Source: Citrobacter farmeri
GTDB lineage: Bacteria; Pseudomonadota; Gammaproteobacteria; Enterobacterales; Enterobacteriaceae
DNA: 64,000 bases
Assembly (NCBI RefSeq): GCF_019048065.1
Contig: NZ_CP077291.1
Location: forward strand, 496,001 to 560,000
Reading direction: 5' to 3'
The position numbers and the translations under genes are program-made. Shown here piece after piece: positions 24,580-33,959 of this stretch. The notes under the pieces are model-generated. The model was not told where the DNA came from and ran no database searches. It saw nothing but the letters and a program-made list of their open reading frames with translations. Each line of letters opens with the position of its first letter. Positions within the stretch are counted from its first letter, which is position 1.

Positions 24580-24645
24580 CCCGCTATCTGATGAATAAAC
24601 TCGTTATACAAGGATGGTTCCGAACGTGTTTTCGCCAGGGGCAAC
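24560..24645 (+). pseudogene. ulaF: Remnant of the 3' end of ulaF (L-ribulose-5-phosphate 4-epimerase)
   Basis: ulaF should follow ulaE but no 4-epimerase frame is present. Instead, bases 24588-24599 read CTG ATG AAT AAA (LMNK), and 24615-24645 contain GGTTCCGAACGTG and CGCCAGGGGCAA. From memory UlaF ends ...[21 protein letters not shown], and the nucleotides expected for HID-S...LMNK and for GPN-A-YYGQ line up here with a few indels. I read this as about the last 30 codons, left by an internal deletion. An alignment to an intact ulaF is needed to confirm it. Confidence 0.55.
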
Positions 24646-24670
24646 CGCACAGGTTATGGAGCGTTAAGGC

Positions 24671-24694
24671 AAAAAAGCCCCCTGTTCAGGGGGC
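24671..24694 (-). terminator. Terminator between ula remnant and yjfY
   Basis: GCCCCCTG and CAGGGGGC pair around a TT loop (24677-24694). Read leftward the stem is followed by TTTTTT (the A-run at 24671-24676), so it mainly ends yjfY; the hairpin could also slow rightward transcripts from ulaE. Confidence 0.85.
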
Positions 24695-24735
24695 AAGTCA
24701 AACTATGGCTCTCTTTTCGTTGGACTTTCCTGGTG

Positions 24736-25011
24736 CTAGCGATAAATATCCGCGCTGGCGTGGATGTTGCCGTTACTACCGGGTTCCCGCATCAGGATCA
24801 CGTGGTAGTACTTTGCGCCTTGCGCGTCGGTCTCTTCATTCAGAGCCTGACCTGCTTCACTTTCAGTGGCGAAGTTATGATTGATGTAAATCACGCCTAA
24901 GCTCTGCACATCATCCATGTTTCTGGCTTGCTGGTGGTCTATTTCAATGGCGGCGAGTGTATTTGCACTGAGCAACAGTCCCGCCAGAAAGGTGATAAAA
25001 CGGATTCGCAT
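24736..25011 (-). CDS. yjfY: DUF1471 periplasmic protein YjfY
   Basis: A 91-residue secreted protein of the BhsA/McbA/YhcN family with a signal peptide ending NTLA-A, then the DUF1471 core (VQSLGVIYINHNFATESEAGQALNEETDAQGAKYYHVILMRE). Function unknown; family members respond to envelope stress, acid or biofilm conditions. It lies on the opposite strand to the ula operon, with the shared hairpin at its 3' side. Confidence 0.88.
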   Translation of the reverse strand: MRIRFITFLAGLLLSANTLAAIEIDHQQARNMDDVQSLGVIYINHNFATESEAGQALNEETDAQGAKYYHVILMREPGSNGNIHASADIYR

Positions 25012-25311
25012 ACCTACCTCCTCGACAGCTGACTCTGGTGAGTGATTTCTCCTGTAAGTCGATAACGTCTGATTTAATTTTAATCGCTACTTTGTCGGTC
25101 GATAGCGACCATTTCTGATGCAGTTGTTCAAAAAATTACCGCGATCCGTTCTTTCTGAACATAAACAATCGGCTAGCCCGTTTCGCTGTGGCGAAAAATA
25201 CCTGTTTTTCTGGCAAGAACTCTTACCGAATCGTCAATATCGCTACCGGCCATCGCCGCTTATAGTGAGCCGAAACATAAAGCTAACTTTATGATAATAA
25301 GGCAAAAAGAT
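25012..25311. promoter_or_regulatory. Spacer between yjfY and the TSUP permease gene, with an inverted repeat
   Basis: This 300-bp spacer carries divergent start signals. TTTCGC-TGTG-GCGAAA (25181-25196) forms a small hairpin. CATAAAG-CTAA-CTTTATG (25276-25293) is a perfect seven-base inverted repeat just before the permease start and could be an operator. I see no gene in it. Confidence 0.5.
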
Positions 25312-26076
25312 ATGGATACTTCATTCATGGATTTCAGCTACTTCGCCATTATGTTTATGGTGGCGCTGATAGCGGGTTTTATTAATGTCGTTTCTGGCGG
25401 CGGGGGGTTTTTGTCGATAGGGGCGCTGTTGATCTCCGGATTGCCACCGGCCAATGCGCTGGCGACCAATAAGATTCAGGCTCTGGGCAGTTCATTGACG
25501 TCAGGGATCTACTTTCTGCGTCGTGGACATATCAACGTTCAGCAGCATAAGTATGTCTTTTTTGCGGCGTTTGTGGGTTCGGCGTTGGGGACGACGCTGA
25601 TCCAGTTCATTGAGCCGGAGTTACTGAAAAAACTGTTGCCAGTGCTCATCATCGCGGTAGCGCTCTACTTTATTTTTGCCCCGAATCTCACCGAACCGAA
25701 AAAGAAGCAGCAGGTATCACTGTTTCTTTTTTCCCTGATCGGGGGAGGGTGCGTCGGTTTTTATGATGGATTCCTCGGCGCCGGGGCAGGTTCCTTTTAT
25801 ACCCTGAGTTATATCCTGTTGTGGGGTTACAGCATCGATAAAGCGCAAATTCACTCTAATTTCATTAATCTTGCCTCCAACATCGCCTCAATTCTGTTCT
25901 TCATTTTTGGCGGCAAGATGATCTGGTCGCTGGGACTGGTGATGTTCGTCGGGCAGGCGCTGGGCGCACGTCTGGGGGCGTCGGTGGTCCTCACGCGCGG
26001 CAAGAAAGTCATCAGGCCGATGATCGTGATTGTTTCCATCTGCATCAGCGGCAAAATGCTGTTGGATATGTATTGA
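25312..26076 (+). CDS. TSUP (TauE/SafE) family membrane permease
   Basis: A 254-residue integral membrane protein of the TauE/SafE/TSUP family, whose members move sulfite, sulfonates, sulfoacetate or related organic anions. The family glycine signatures VVSGGGGFLSIGALL near the N-terminus and GGCVGFYDGFLGAGAGSF in the middle are both present, with about eight membrane segments. It resembles E. coli YfcA (ANALATNKIQALG is shared), so it may be a YfcA paralogue. The start MDTSFMDF was chosen over an upstream ATG at 25291 that overlaps an inverted repeat. E. coli K-12 has no gene here. The substrate is not predictable from the neighbours. Confidence 0.85.
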   Translation: MDTSFMDFSYFAIMFMVALIAGFINVVSGGGGFLSIGALLISGLPPANALATNKIQALGSSLTSGIYFLRRGHINVQQHKYVFFAAFVGSALGTTLIQFIEPELLKKLLPVLIIAVALYFIFAPNLTEPKKKQQVSLFLFSLIGGGCVGFYDGFLGAGAGSFYTLSYILLWGYSIDKAQIHSNFINLASNIASILFFIFGGKMIWSLGLVMFVGQALGARLGASVVLTRGKKVIRPMIVIVSICISGKMLLDMY

Positions 26077-26107
26077 GGGTATCCTGACAAATATTCCTGG
26101 AATCGCC

Positions 26108-26136
26108 TTGAGTTTGCGGCCTGACACCAGTATTAT
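26108..26136 (+). promoter_or_regulatory. Probable rpsF operon promoter
   Basis: TTGAGT (26108-26113) and TATTAT (26131-26136) are separated by 17 bp, a good sigma-70 match placed about 100 bp before the rpsF start. Confidence 0.6.
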
Positions 26137-26175
26137 GACGCGTCAATTTTTCAGCCGACCTTTAACACGTTCCTT

Positions 26176-26210
26176 GCCTCCATGGGCCGCGGCTGACCCA
26201 GACAGGAGGC
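26176..26210 (+). promoter_or_regulatory. S6:S18-binding leader RNA element of the rpsF operon
   Basis: The rpsF leader folds with GCCTCC (26176-26181) paired to GGAGGC (26205-26210) and an inner TGGG/CCCA stem enclosing CCGCGGCTGA. This fits the known rpsF leader motif that mimics the S15-S6-S18 region of 16S rRNA and is bound by the S6:S18 complex for feedback control. The match is by structure and from memory of the E. coli leader. Confidence 0.65.
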
Positions 26211-26217
26211 TGAATAA

Positions 26218-26631
<414 letters not shown>

Positions 26632-26637
26632 TTTCTG

Positions 26638-27184
<547 letters not shown>

Positions 27185-27213
27185 TCGGTCACGGTCCATT
27201 AATACGACTTTGA

Positions 27214-27675
<462 letters not shown>

Positions 27676-27698
27676 GTTTTTATTCTGACAATCGCGTA

Positions 27699-27730
27699 AG
27701 AAACGCCGGCCTCGTGTCGGCGTTTTGCTT
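27699..27730 (+). terminator. Terminator of the rpsF-rplI operon
   Basis: AAACGCCG and CGGCGTTT pair around GCCTCGTGT and are followed by TGCTTTT. Confidence 0.85.
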
Positions 27731-27819
27731 TTCTGCTTCCCTCATTTTTCGCTCTGGCTATTCTTTATCCTTTTCGGGATAATCACTAAAAATAAAACAT
27801 AATTTCAATATGGTGATGA

Positions 27820-28749
27820 ATGGATACTCCGCACCCGCAACCTCTGTTTGCGCGTAAAAATGTCGTCTGGCTGAGCGCTGCGTTTTGTTGTTTGCTCTGG
27901 GGTAGCGCCTATCCTGCTATAAAAAGCGGCTATGAGATCTTCCAGATAGCCGCTGACGATATCCCCTCCAAAATTGTTTTCGCCGGATACCGCTTTCTGT
28001 TCGCTGGCCTGTTATTACTCCTGCTGGCGATAGCGCAACGTAAGCCGATAGGCCGCCTGAGTTCCCGCCAGTTTGGGCAACTGACGCTGTTGGGGATGAC
28101 GCAGACTTCGCTGCAATACATCTTCTTTTATATCGGCCTGGCGTTCACGACCGGTGTGAAAGGGTCGATCATGAACGCCACGGGTACCTTCTTCAGCGTA
28201 CTGTTGGCGCACTTCATCTACCAGAACGACAAGCTTAGCTACAACAAAACGCTGGGCTGCATACTGGGTTTTGCCGGCGTGATGGTGGTGAACTTCAACA
28301 GTGGGCTGCTGGATTTTAGTTTTACGCTGGCCGGTGATGGCTCGATAGTGCTGGCAGCATTCATTCTCTCCGCCGCGACGCTGTACGGTAAGCGACTCTC
28401 TCAGACGGTCGATCCGACGGTGATGACGGGCTACCAGCTGGGGATTGGCGGACTGGTACTGATGATCGGTGGTTATGTCTTTGGCGGCACGCTGAACGTC
28501 CACGGACTTGCATCGGTGGCGATTCTGGGTTACCTGACATTGCTCTCTTCGGTGGCGTTTGCGCTGTGGAGTATTTTGCTCAAGTACAACCGCGTGGGGA
28601 TGATTGCGCCGTTTAATTTCCTGATCCCGGTCTCTGGCGCGGTGCTGTCCGCTATTTTCCTCGGCGAGAATATCCTGGAGTGGAAATATGCGATTGCACT
28701 GCTGCTGGTGTGCTCGGGGATATGGTGGGTCAATAAGATAAAGCGCTAA
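27820..28749 (+). CDS. EamA/DMT-superfamily transporter
   Basis: A 309-residue membrane protein with the ten-helix, two-EamA-domain layout of drug/metabolite transporters. The first repeat starts FCCLLWGSAYPAIKSGYEIF and the second ends LVCSGIWWVNKIKR. Members export amino acids, purines or toxic metabolites, and the substrate cannot be told here. In E. coli K-12 this position holds the ytfA remnant. It is a separate family member from ytfF in this window. The ribosome-binding site before ATG 27820 is weak (GGTGATGA). Confidence 0.85.
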   Translation: MDTPHPQPLFARKNVVWLSAAFCCLLWGSAYPAIKSGYEIFQIAADDIPSKIVFAGYRFLFAGLLLLLLAIAQRKPIGRLSSRQFGQLTLLGMTQTSLQYIFFYIGLAFTTGVKGSIMNATGTFFSVLLAHFIYQNDKLSYNKTLGCILGFAGVMVVNFNSGLLDFSFTLAGDGSIVLAAFILSAATLYGKRLSQTVDPTVMTGYQLGIGGLVLMIGGYVFGGTLNVHGLASVAILGYLTLLSSVAFALWSILLKYNRVGMIAPFNFLIPVSGAVLSAIFLGENILEWKYAIALLLVCSGIWWVNKIKR

Positions 28750-28768
28750 CGCCACCAGCGAAGTTGTC

Positions 28769-28836
28769 GGCCGGATAAGGCAAAGCCGCCATCCGGCACT
28801 GCGCTGATATGCCTGATGGCGCTGCGCATCAGGCGA
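28769..28836. repeat. BIME (two REP units) between the EamA gene and ytfB
   Basis: A GCCGGATAAGGC...GCCATCCGGCA palindrome is followed by TGCCTGATGGCGCTGCGCATCAGGCG in the opposite orientation, between convergent genes. Confidence 0.85.
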
Positions 28837-28848
28837 CGGCAATTTGCT

Positions 28849-29493
28849 TTAACGAACGCGGATAAAACTGCCGTCAGGCTGACGGGTAAACAGCACCTGT
28901 TGATTGTTTCCGGTATCGATCGTCAGCCCGGTGACCACGCCATTCGCATTCTGACGAATTTGCACCATCTGCCCATTTTGCAGAGTGCTGAGCGGCTTGC
29001 CCGCGCCTTCAACCTGCGCCATCGCGTACACATCCGTTGGCGGCAGTCCGTGGTCACGGAACAGTTGCGCCATCGTTTTACCTGACTCGACGCGATAAGA
29101 ACGCCACTGTTGGTCAATGCCGCTGTCTTGTTGGAAAGGCTGGGTTTGCGGTTGTTGTGTCTGAGGCTGCTCTTCCGGCTGGCCTTCCTGAATGGGTTCC
29201 GGCGCGACGGGAGCGACCTGCCCCGGATCGTTTTGCGGAGCAACAAGCTGAGCCTGAAGTTGTGCTTCGGTCGGCGGTTGAGACGGCGACTGGAGATCCA
29301 GCTGCGCGTTACGGGTTACCGGTGGTGCATCATTCGTGTCGCCTGAGGGGAGCAGGAAACCGACGACCAGTACAATCGCCGCAATGATAATGCCGCGGCG
29401 ATGCATAGACGGAAGCGGATCCATAATGCGAAAATTGTCCGGTGCATGCCAGATTTTCGCCAGGGTTGGTTTTAATTCAAAGCGCCCGGGCAT
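28849..29493 (-). CDS. ytfB: OapA-domain cell-division-associated protein YtfB
   Basis: A 214-residue single-pass membrane protein. It has a basic cytoplasmic N-terminus (MPGRFELKPT), a transmembrane helix (RRGIIIAAIVLVVGFLLPS), a Gln/Pro-rich linker and a C-terminal OapA/LysM-like domain (YRVESGKTMAQLFRDHGLPPTDVYAMAQVEG) that is reported to bind glycans at the septum in E. coli. The start at 29493 follows AGGAGG six bases upstream; an upstream in-frame ATG at 29526 lacks this. Confidence 0.9.
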   Translation of the reverse strand: MPGRFELKPTLAKIWHAPDNFRIMDPLPSMHRRGIIIAAIVLVVGFLLPSGDTNDAPPVTRNAQLDLQSPSQPPTEAQLQAQLVAPQNDPGQVAPVAPEPIQEGQPEEQPQTQQPQTQPFQQDSGIDQQWRSYRVESGKTMAQLFRDHGLPPTDVYAMAQVEGAGKPLSTLQNGQMVQIRQNANGVVTGLTIDTGNNQQVLFTRQPDGSFIRVR

Positions 29494-29713
29494 GGCTTTC
29501 CTCCTGCTCCGCGTCTCGTTCCTCAATCATAGAGTATAGACAGCTAACGCTATGATGTTCGTGATATTCCCTGTTTTTGGCACATATCCAGGGGGATATC
29601 CCTATTGTTTCTTTTTCGTCGTGATTTGTCATCCTCTCCGAGACAACATTTTACCGGGAGAGGCCTGGCTGTTATGCTGCCCGCTACTTTTTATATCCGA
29701 TGAAGGAAATACA

Positions 29714-30334
29714 ATGGCAACCCCGACTTTTGACACTATCGAAGCGCAAGCAAGCTACGGCATTGGTTTGCAGGTAGGACAGCAACTGAGCGAATCCGGA
29801 CTGGAAGGGCTGTTGCCTGAAGCGCTGGTTGCCGGTATTGCTGACGCGCTGGAAGGCAAGCAGCCAGCTGTGCCGGTTGACGTGGTACATCGTGCGCTGC
29901 GTGAGATTCATGAACGTGCGGATGCCGTACGTCGCGAACGTTTCCAGGCGATGGCCGCGGATGGTGTGAAGTATCTGGAACAAAACCGTGAGAAAGACGG
30001 TGTGAACAGCACAGAGTCGGGTTTGCAATTCCGCGTGCTGACCCAGGGCGAGGGCGCTATTCCGGCCCGTACTGACCGCGTTCGCGTTCACTACACCGGT
30101 AAACTGATCGACGGCACCGTCTTTGACAGCTCCGTTGCGCGCGGCGAACCGGCGGAATTCCCGGTAAATGGCGTTATTCCTGGCTGGATTGAAGCCCTGA
30201 CCCTGATGCCGGTTGGCTCTAAATGGGAACTGACTATTCCTCAGGAACTGGCTTACGGCGAACGTGGCGCGGGTGCATCGATCCCGCCGTTCAGCACCCT
30301 GGTGTTTGACGTAGAACTGCTGGAAATCCTGTAA
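29714..30334 (+). CDS. fklB: FKBP-type peptidyl-prolyl isomerase FklB (FKBP22)
   Basis: A 206-residue homodimeric prolyl isomerase. The N-terminal dimerisation domain ([22 protein letters not shown]) is linked by a long helix to the FKBP domain with [18 protein letters not shown] and the [24 protein letters not shown] signature. The start gives exactly the E. coli length and has AAGGA nearby; the open frame extends upstream without support. Confidence 0.95.
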   Translation: MATPTFDTIEAQASYGIGLQVGQQLSESGLEGLLPEALVAGIADALEGKQPAVPVDVVHRALREIHERADAVRRERFQAMAADGVKYLEQNREKDGVNSTESGLQFRVLTQGEGAIPARTDRVRVHYTGKLIDGTVFDSSVARGEPAEFPVNGVIPGWIEALTLMPVGSKWELTIPQELAYGERGAGASIPPFSTLVFDVELLEIL

Positions 30335-30342
30335 GTAGTCAC

Positions 30343-30375
30343 TTCTGTTCCCCTTCGCGCTGGAGGGGAACAGAA
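30343..30375 (+). terminator. Long hairpin after fklB
   Basis: TTCTGTTCCCCT and AGGGGAACAGAA form a perfect twelve-base stem with a nine-base loop. There is no T-run after it, so termination may be weak or rely on other factors. Confidence 0.65.
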
Positions 30376-30655
30376 CATACGCAATCACGCTGTTTACTCG
30401 TCAGATATCGGAATTTTATCTTGCAAATGCGTTGGTTGCGTGTATTTTTGTGAGCTAATTCGCGTTGCCAGAGTGATATGACACTCACTTTAAACATATA
30501 ATTAACATAATATCTAAAACTTAGTATTCATCCCGCCGATTCTTACCTAATATCGATAAGTCCTGAAAACAGGATCGTCGCATCATTGATGCACAACAGA
30601 CGCACTAAAGGCCGTAGAGCCCGCACAACACAGACAGGTACAGGAAGAATAAAAC
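30376..30655 (+). promoter_or_regulatory. cycA upstream region with a possible GcvB pairing site
   Basis: This AT-rich spacer is the likely cycA promoter region and leader. Shortly before the ribosome-binding site AGGAAG, the leader reads CGCACAACACAGACAGG (about 30622-30638), a C/A-rich stretch of the kind bound by the G/U-rich R1 region of the sRNA GcvB. cycA is an established GcvB target in E. coli and Salmonella; this exact pairing is inference. Confidence 0.5.
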
Positions 30656-32065
30656 ATGGTAGATCAGGTAAAAGTCGCTGCCGACGAACAGGCTCCGACT
30701 GAACAGTCGCTACGGCGCAATCTCACAAACCGACATATTCAGCTTATTGCCATCGGCGGCGCCATTGGTACGGGCCTGTTTATGGGCTCGGGTAAAACCA
30801 TCAGTCTTGCCGGGCCGTCGATCATTTTTGTTTATATGATCATCGGCTTCATGCTCTTTTTCGTTATGCGTGCAATGGGAGAATTGCTGCTCTCGAATCT
30901 GGAATACAAATCTTTTAGCGACTTTGCTTCGGATCTGCTGGGACCGTGGGCAGGTTATTTTACCGGCTGGACCTACTGGTTCTGCTGGGTGGTTACCGGG
31001 ATGGCGGATGTTGTCGCCATTACCGCCTACGCGCAGTTCTGGTTCCCCGGACTTTCCGACTGGGTCGCCTCTCTGGCGGTGGTGGTCCTGCTGCTGAGCC
31101 TCAACCTCGCCACGGTGAAAATGTTCGGCGAGATGGAGTTCTGGTTCGCGATGATCAAAATCGTTGCCATCGTGTCGCTGATTATTGTCGGCCTGGTGAT
31201 GATTGCCATGCACTTCCAGTCGCCAACCGGCGTGGAGGCCTCGTTTGCGCATCTGTGGAATGACGGCGGCTGGTTCCCGAAAGGCATTAGCGGCTTCTTT
31301 GCCGGTTTCCAGATTGCGGTGTTCGCCTTTGTCGGGATCGAACTGGTCGGGACGACGGCTGCGGAAACCAAAGATCCGGAAAAATCCCTGCCGCGGGCCA
31401 TCAACTCGATTCCAATTCGTATCATCATGTTCTACGTCTTTGCGCTGATCGTCATTATGTCCGTGACGCCGTGGAGTTCCGTGGTGCCGGATAAGAGCCC
31501 GTTCGTTGAGCTGTTCGTTCTGGTCGGTCTGCCTGCCGCCGCGAGCGTGATTAACTTCGTGGTCCTGACGTCGGCGGCGTCATCGGCCAACAGCGGTGTG
31601 TTCTCCACCAGCCGTATGCTGTTTGGTCTGGCGCAGGAAGGCGTCGCGCCAAAAGCGTTCGCTAAGCTGTCAAAGCGCGCGGTACCGGCGAAAGGGCTGA
31701 CCTTCTCCTGTATCTGCCTGCTGGGCGGTGTAGTCATGCTGTATGTCAATCCGAGCGTGATTGGCGCATTCACCATGATCACCACCGTGTCGGCGATCCT
31801 GTTCATGTTCGTCTGGACCATCATCCTGTGCTCATACCTGGTGTATCGCAAACAGCGTCCACATCTGCATGAGAAGTCTATCTACAAAATGCCGCTTGGT
31901 AAGTTGATGTGCTGGGTGTGCATGGCGTTCTTCGTCTTCGTTCTGGTACTGCTGACCCTTGAAGATGATACCCGTCAGGCGCTGATCGTCACGCCGCTGT
32001 GGTTCATCGCCCTGGGGCTGGGCTGGTGGCTGATCGGTAAGAAGCGGATGGCAGGGATTCGTTAA
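30656..32065 (+). CDS. cycA: D-serine/D-alanine/glycine:proton symporter CycA
   Basis: A 469-residue APC-superfamily amino acid permease with about twelve membrane segments. The APC signature NRHIQLIAIGGAIGTGLFMG, the GIELVGTTAAETKDPEKSLPRAIN loop and VLTSAASSANSGVFSTSRMLFGLA are present. It imports D-serine, D-alanine, glycine and D-cycloserine. It is transcribed alone, with a BIME after its stop. Confidence 0.95.
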   Translation: MVDQVKVAADEQAPTEQSLRRNLTNRHIQLIAIGGAIGTGLFMGSGKTISLAGPSIIFVYMIIGFMLFFVMRAMGELLLSNLEYKSFSDFASDLLGPWAGYFTGWTYWFCWVVTGMADVVAITAYAQFWFPGLSDWVASLAVVVLLLSLNLATVKMFGEMEFWFAMIKIVAIVSLIIVGLVMIAMHFQSPTGVEASFAHLWNDGGWFPKGISGFFAGFQIAVFAFVGIELVGTTAAETKDPEKSLPRAINSIPIRIIMFYVFALIVIMSVTPWSSVVPDKSPFVELFVLVGLPAAASVINFVVLTSAASSANSGVFSTSRMLFGLAQEGVAPKAFAKLSKRAVPAKGLTFSCICLLGGVVMLYVNPSVIGAFTMITTVSAILFMFVWTIILCSYLVYRKQRPHLHEKSIYKMPLGKLMCWVCMAFFVFVLVLLTLEDDTRQALIVTPLWFIALGLGWWLIGKKRMAGIR

Positions 32066-32071
32066 TCTGAT

Positions 32072-32158
32072 TGCCGGATGGCGCTGCGCCTATCCGGCCT
32101 ACAAAACGTCTATACGGTGAGTTCCCGTAGGCCCGGTAAGCGCTAGCGCCACCGGGCA
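32072..32158. repeat. BIME between cycA and ytfE
   Basis: Two REP-type palindromes are seen: TGCCGGATGGCG...CGCCTATCCGGCC (32072-32098) and GCCCGGTAAGCGC...GCGCCACCGGGC (32130-32157), in the space between convergent genes. Confidence 0.82.
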
Positions 32159-32164
32159 TTTTAT

Positions 32165-32827
32165 TTACTCCCCCGCTAACGCCCGAGGAAACAACACATT
32201 ATTTTCCAGGCTGATATGTTCCATCAGGTCATCAATCATCTCATTGATGCCGTTGTACATCGCTTTCCAGGTGGTGCACGCTTCTGGCGGGATCGTCACA
32301 TTCTGGGTGGTGTGTTTAATCACTTCCAGCAGTTCTCCCGCGTCATCATGCTCGCTTTCCATGACGCTAATTGGTCCCATCGCCTGGCTGCCCATGCCCT
32401 GTTTGATCATCGGGAACAGGATCTGCTCCTCTTTCATCATGTGGCTTGAAAGCTCCTGATGCAGCATGGTCAGATACTTCGCCAGACCTTTCGGTACGTT
32501 GGGCTTATCGGCATGAACGCGTTCAACTTTGGTGGCCTGCAGGATCAGTTCCGGCAGTTGCTCGCGGTGTCTGTCGTGAAAGCGCACGATGATGTGGTCG
32601 ATAATGTCGGCCAACGGCGCGGTGCGCCAGTCCTTCTCGATCGGCTGCTCTGCCAGTTCCGCCAGTTGCGCTTCGATGGCGTCAACATCCAGCTCTTTAC
32701 GGGCGGCTGCACGCGCCAGCGTCTGTTTACCGCCACAGCAGTAATCCATATCGTACTTACGAAACAGGGCCGAAGCGCGAGGAATAGAGAGCGCCAGTTC
32801 ACCTAAAGGTTGATCGCGATAAGCCAT
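32165..32827 (-). CDS. ytfE: Iron-sulfur cluster repair di-iron protein YtfE (RIC)
   Basis: Repairs iron-sulfur clusters damaged by NO or oxidants. The 220-residue protein has an N-terminal ScdA_N domain with the [10 protein letters not shown] cysteine pair, then a hemerythrin-like four-helix bundle with His/Glu ligands ([63 protein letters not shown]). A near-perfect NsrR operator lies 27 bp upstream of the start. It faces away from ytfF, which lies upstream on the same strand. Confidence 0.96.
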   Translation of the reverse strand: MAYRDQPLGELALSIPRASALFRKYDMDYCCGGKQTLARAAARKELDVDAIEAQLAELAEQPIEKDWRTAPLADIIDHIIVRFHDRHREQLPELILQATKVERVHADKPNVPKGLAKYLTMLHQELSSHMMKEEQILFPMIKQGMGSQAMGPISVMESEHDDAGELLEVIKHTTQNVTIPPEACTTWKAMYNGINEMIDDLMEHISLENNVLFPRALAGE

Positions 32828-32853
32828 AGCCGTTACCTCATTCTCAATAATAT

Positions 32854-32877
32854 AAAGTGCATTTTAAATGCAACTTT
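32854..32877 (-). promoter_or_regulatory. NsrR operator in front of ytfE
   Basis: AAAGTGCATTT and AAATGCAACTTT form an inverted repeat matching the NsrR consensus (AAGATGCATTT and its complement) at most positions, placed over the expected ytfE promoter. Together with the nsrR gene at 11368 this indicates the usual NO-responsive circuit. Confidence 0.85.
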
Positions 32878-32911
32878 AATCGGGCGCTATAACCCTTTCG
32901 GGGGGGACGGA

Positions 32912-33883
32912 TTAATGGCCTGGCTCTGAAAGCGGAATGACGCGTGGTTTTTCCGGTTTTGCTCTGACAGCCACCACCACGCCGATAACCAGCAAGGCGA
33001 TACCGCTGAGGGTCAGCGCAGGGGGAAGAGTCTGGCGTAAGATGAAGGTATACAGTAAACCCGCCAGCGTTTCGAACACGATCAACGGGCCGAGGATCAC
33101 CGTCGGTAACCGCTGGCTGGCGATGTTCCAGCACAGCGCACCCACCCATGAGCACAACACCGCAATCGCCACCATCAGGCCGACAAACACAGCCGGTCGC
33201 GGGCCGAACGGCAGGGAGAAGTCGGGCATTTTCCCGTGCAGCCAGAGGCAGGCGACGAGGTAGCCGAGCAGCGACACAGGTAACGTCACCAGCGCCTGCG
33301 CCGTCGCCCACATCATCGGATGCTTATCCGGATTCTCCCGCAGCCAGCGGGCATTGCGCAGCGCGTACCAGGCCCAGCACACCACCGACACCAGCGCCAG
33401 CGCAATACCGGAACCGTAACGCCAGCCGCTGAAATCAGGCAAACCCTGGTTGAGTTCCGCAATGTTCACACACAGCAGCCCGATACCAATCAGCACCAGT
33501 GCGGGAGCCAGTCGTCGCCAGGAGAGTCTGCCGTCGCGATGACTGTACAGCAGGTTGGCAAATACCGGAATGACGACCGGCAGCGTGGCGATGATCATCG
33601 TTGAGACCGGCGCCCCGGTACGCTGAATGGCGCTGGCAAGGCAGACGTAATAAATCAGATTGCCCATCATGGTCAGCCCCAGCGCGGTTAGCCAGTCTTT
33701 TGGTGAAAGCTGTCGCAGGCGCACGCGTCCGAGCCACGCCAGCGGCAGGGCTATCAGGCCTAACGCCAGATAGCGCCCCATCGACTGCAGCACCGCCGGA
33801 TATTCCGGCACGATCAACGGCCCGACAAAAATCAGTCCCCACATCAACCCTGCCAGCAGGGCATACAACACACCGCTAATCAT
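32912..33883 (-). CDS. ytfF: EamA/DMT-superfamily transporter YtfF
   Basis: A 323-residue inner-membrane protein with ten predicted helices and two EamA repeats. MISGVLYALLAGLMWGLIFV and the stretch from NARWLRENPDKHPMMWATAQ onward match E. coli YtfF closely (from memory). Function unknown. Unlike E. coli K-12, an AraC-type regulator gene lies 76 bp upstream on the same strand and may control it. Confidence 0.9.
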   Translation of the reverse strand: MISGVLYALLAGLMWGLIFVGPLIVPEYPAVLQSMGRYLALGLIALPLAWLGRVRLRQLSPKDWLTALGLTMMGNLIYYVCLASAIQRTGAPVSTMIIATLPVVIPVFANLLYSHRDGRLSWRRLAPALVLIGIGLLCVNIAELNQGLPDFSGWRYGSGIALALVSVVCWAWYALRNARWLRENPDKHPMMWATAQALVTLPVSLLGYLVACLWLHGKMPDFSLPFGPRPAVFVGLMVAIAVLCSWVGALCWNIASQRLPTVILGPLIVFETLAGLLYTFILRQTLPPALTLSGIALLVIGVVVAVRAKPEKPRVIPLSEPGH

Positions 33884-33959
33884 TCTTCACATCCACAGCG
33901 TTAAACATGACGAAAAGTGTAGGCAGGGAACTGGGGCGCGTATTGTATGAGCTTGCGCA

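Noticed and set aside
24591..24884. A 97-codon open frame between ulaE and yjfY
   Set aside because: It starts in the ulaF-like scar, crosses a terminator hairpin and runs antisense into yjfY; it is not a gene.
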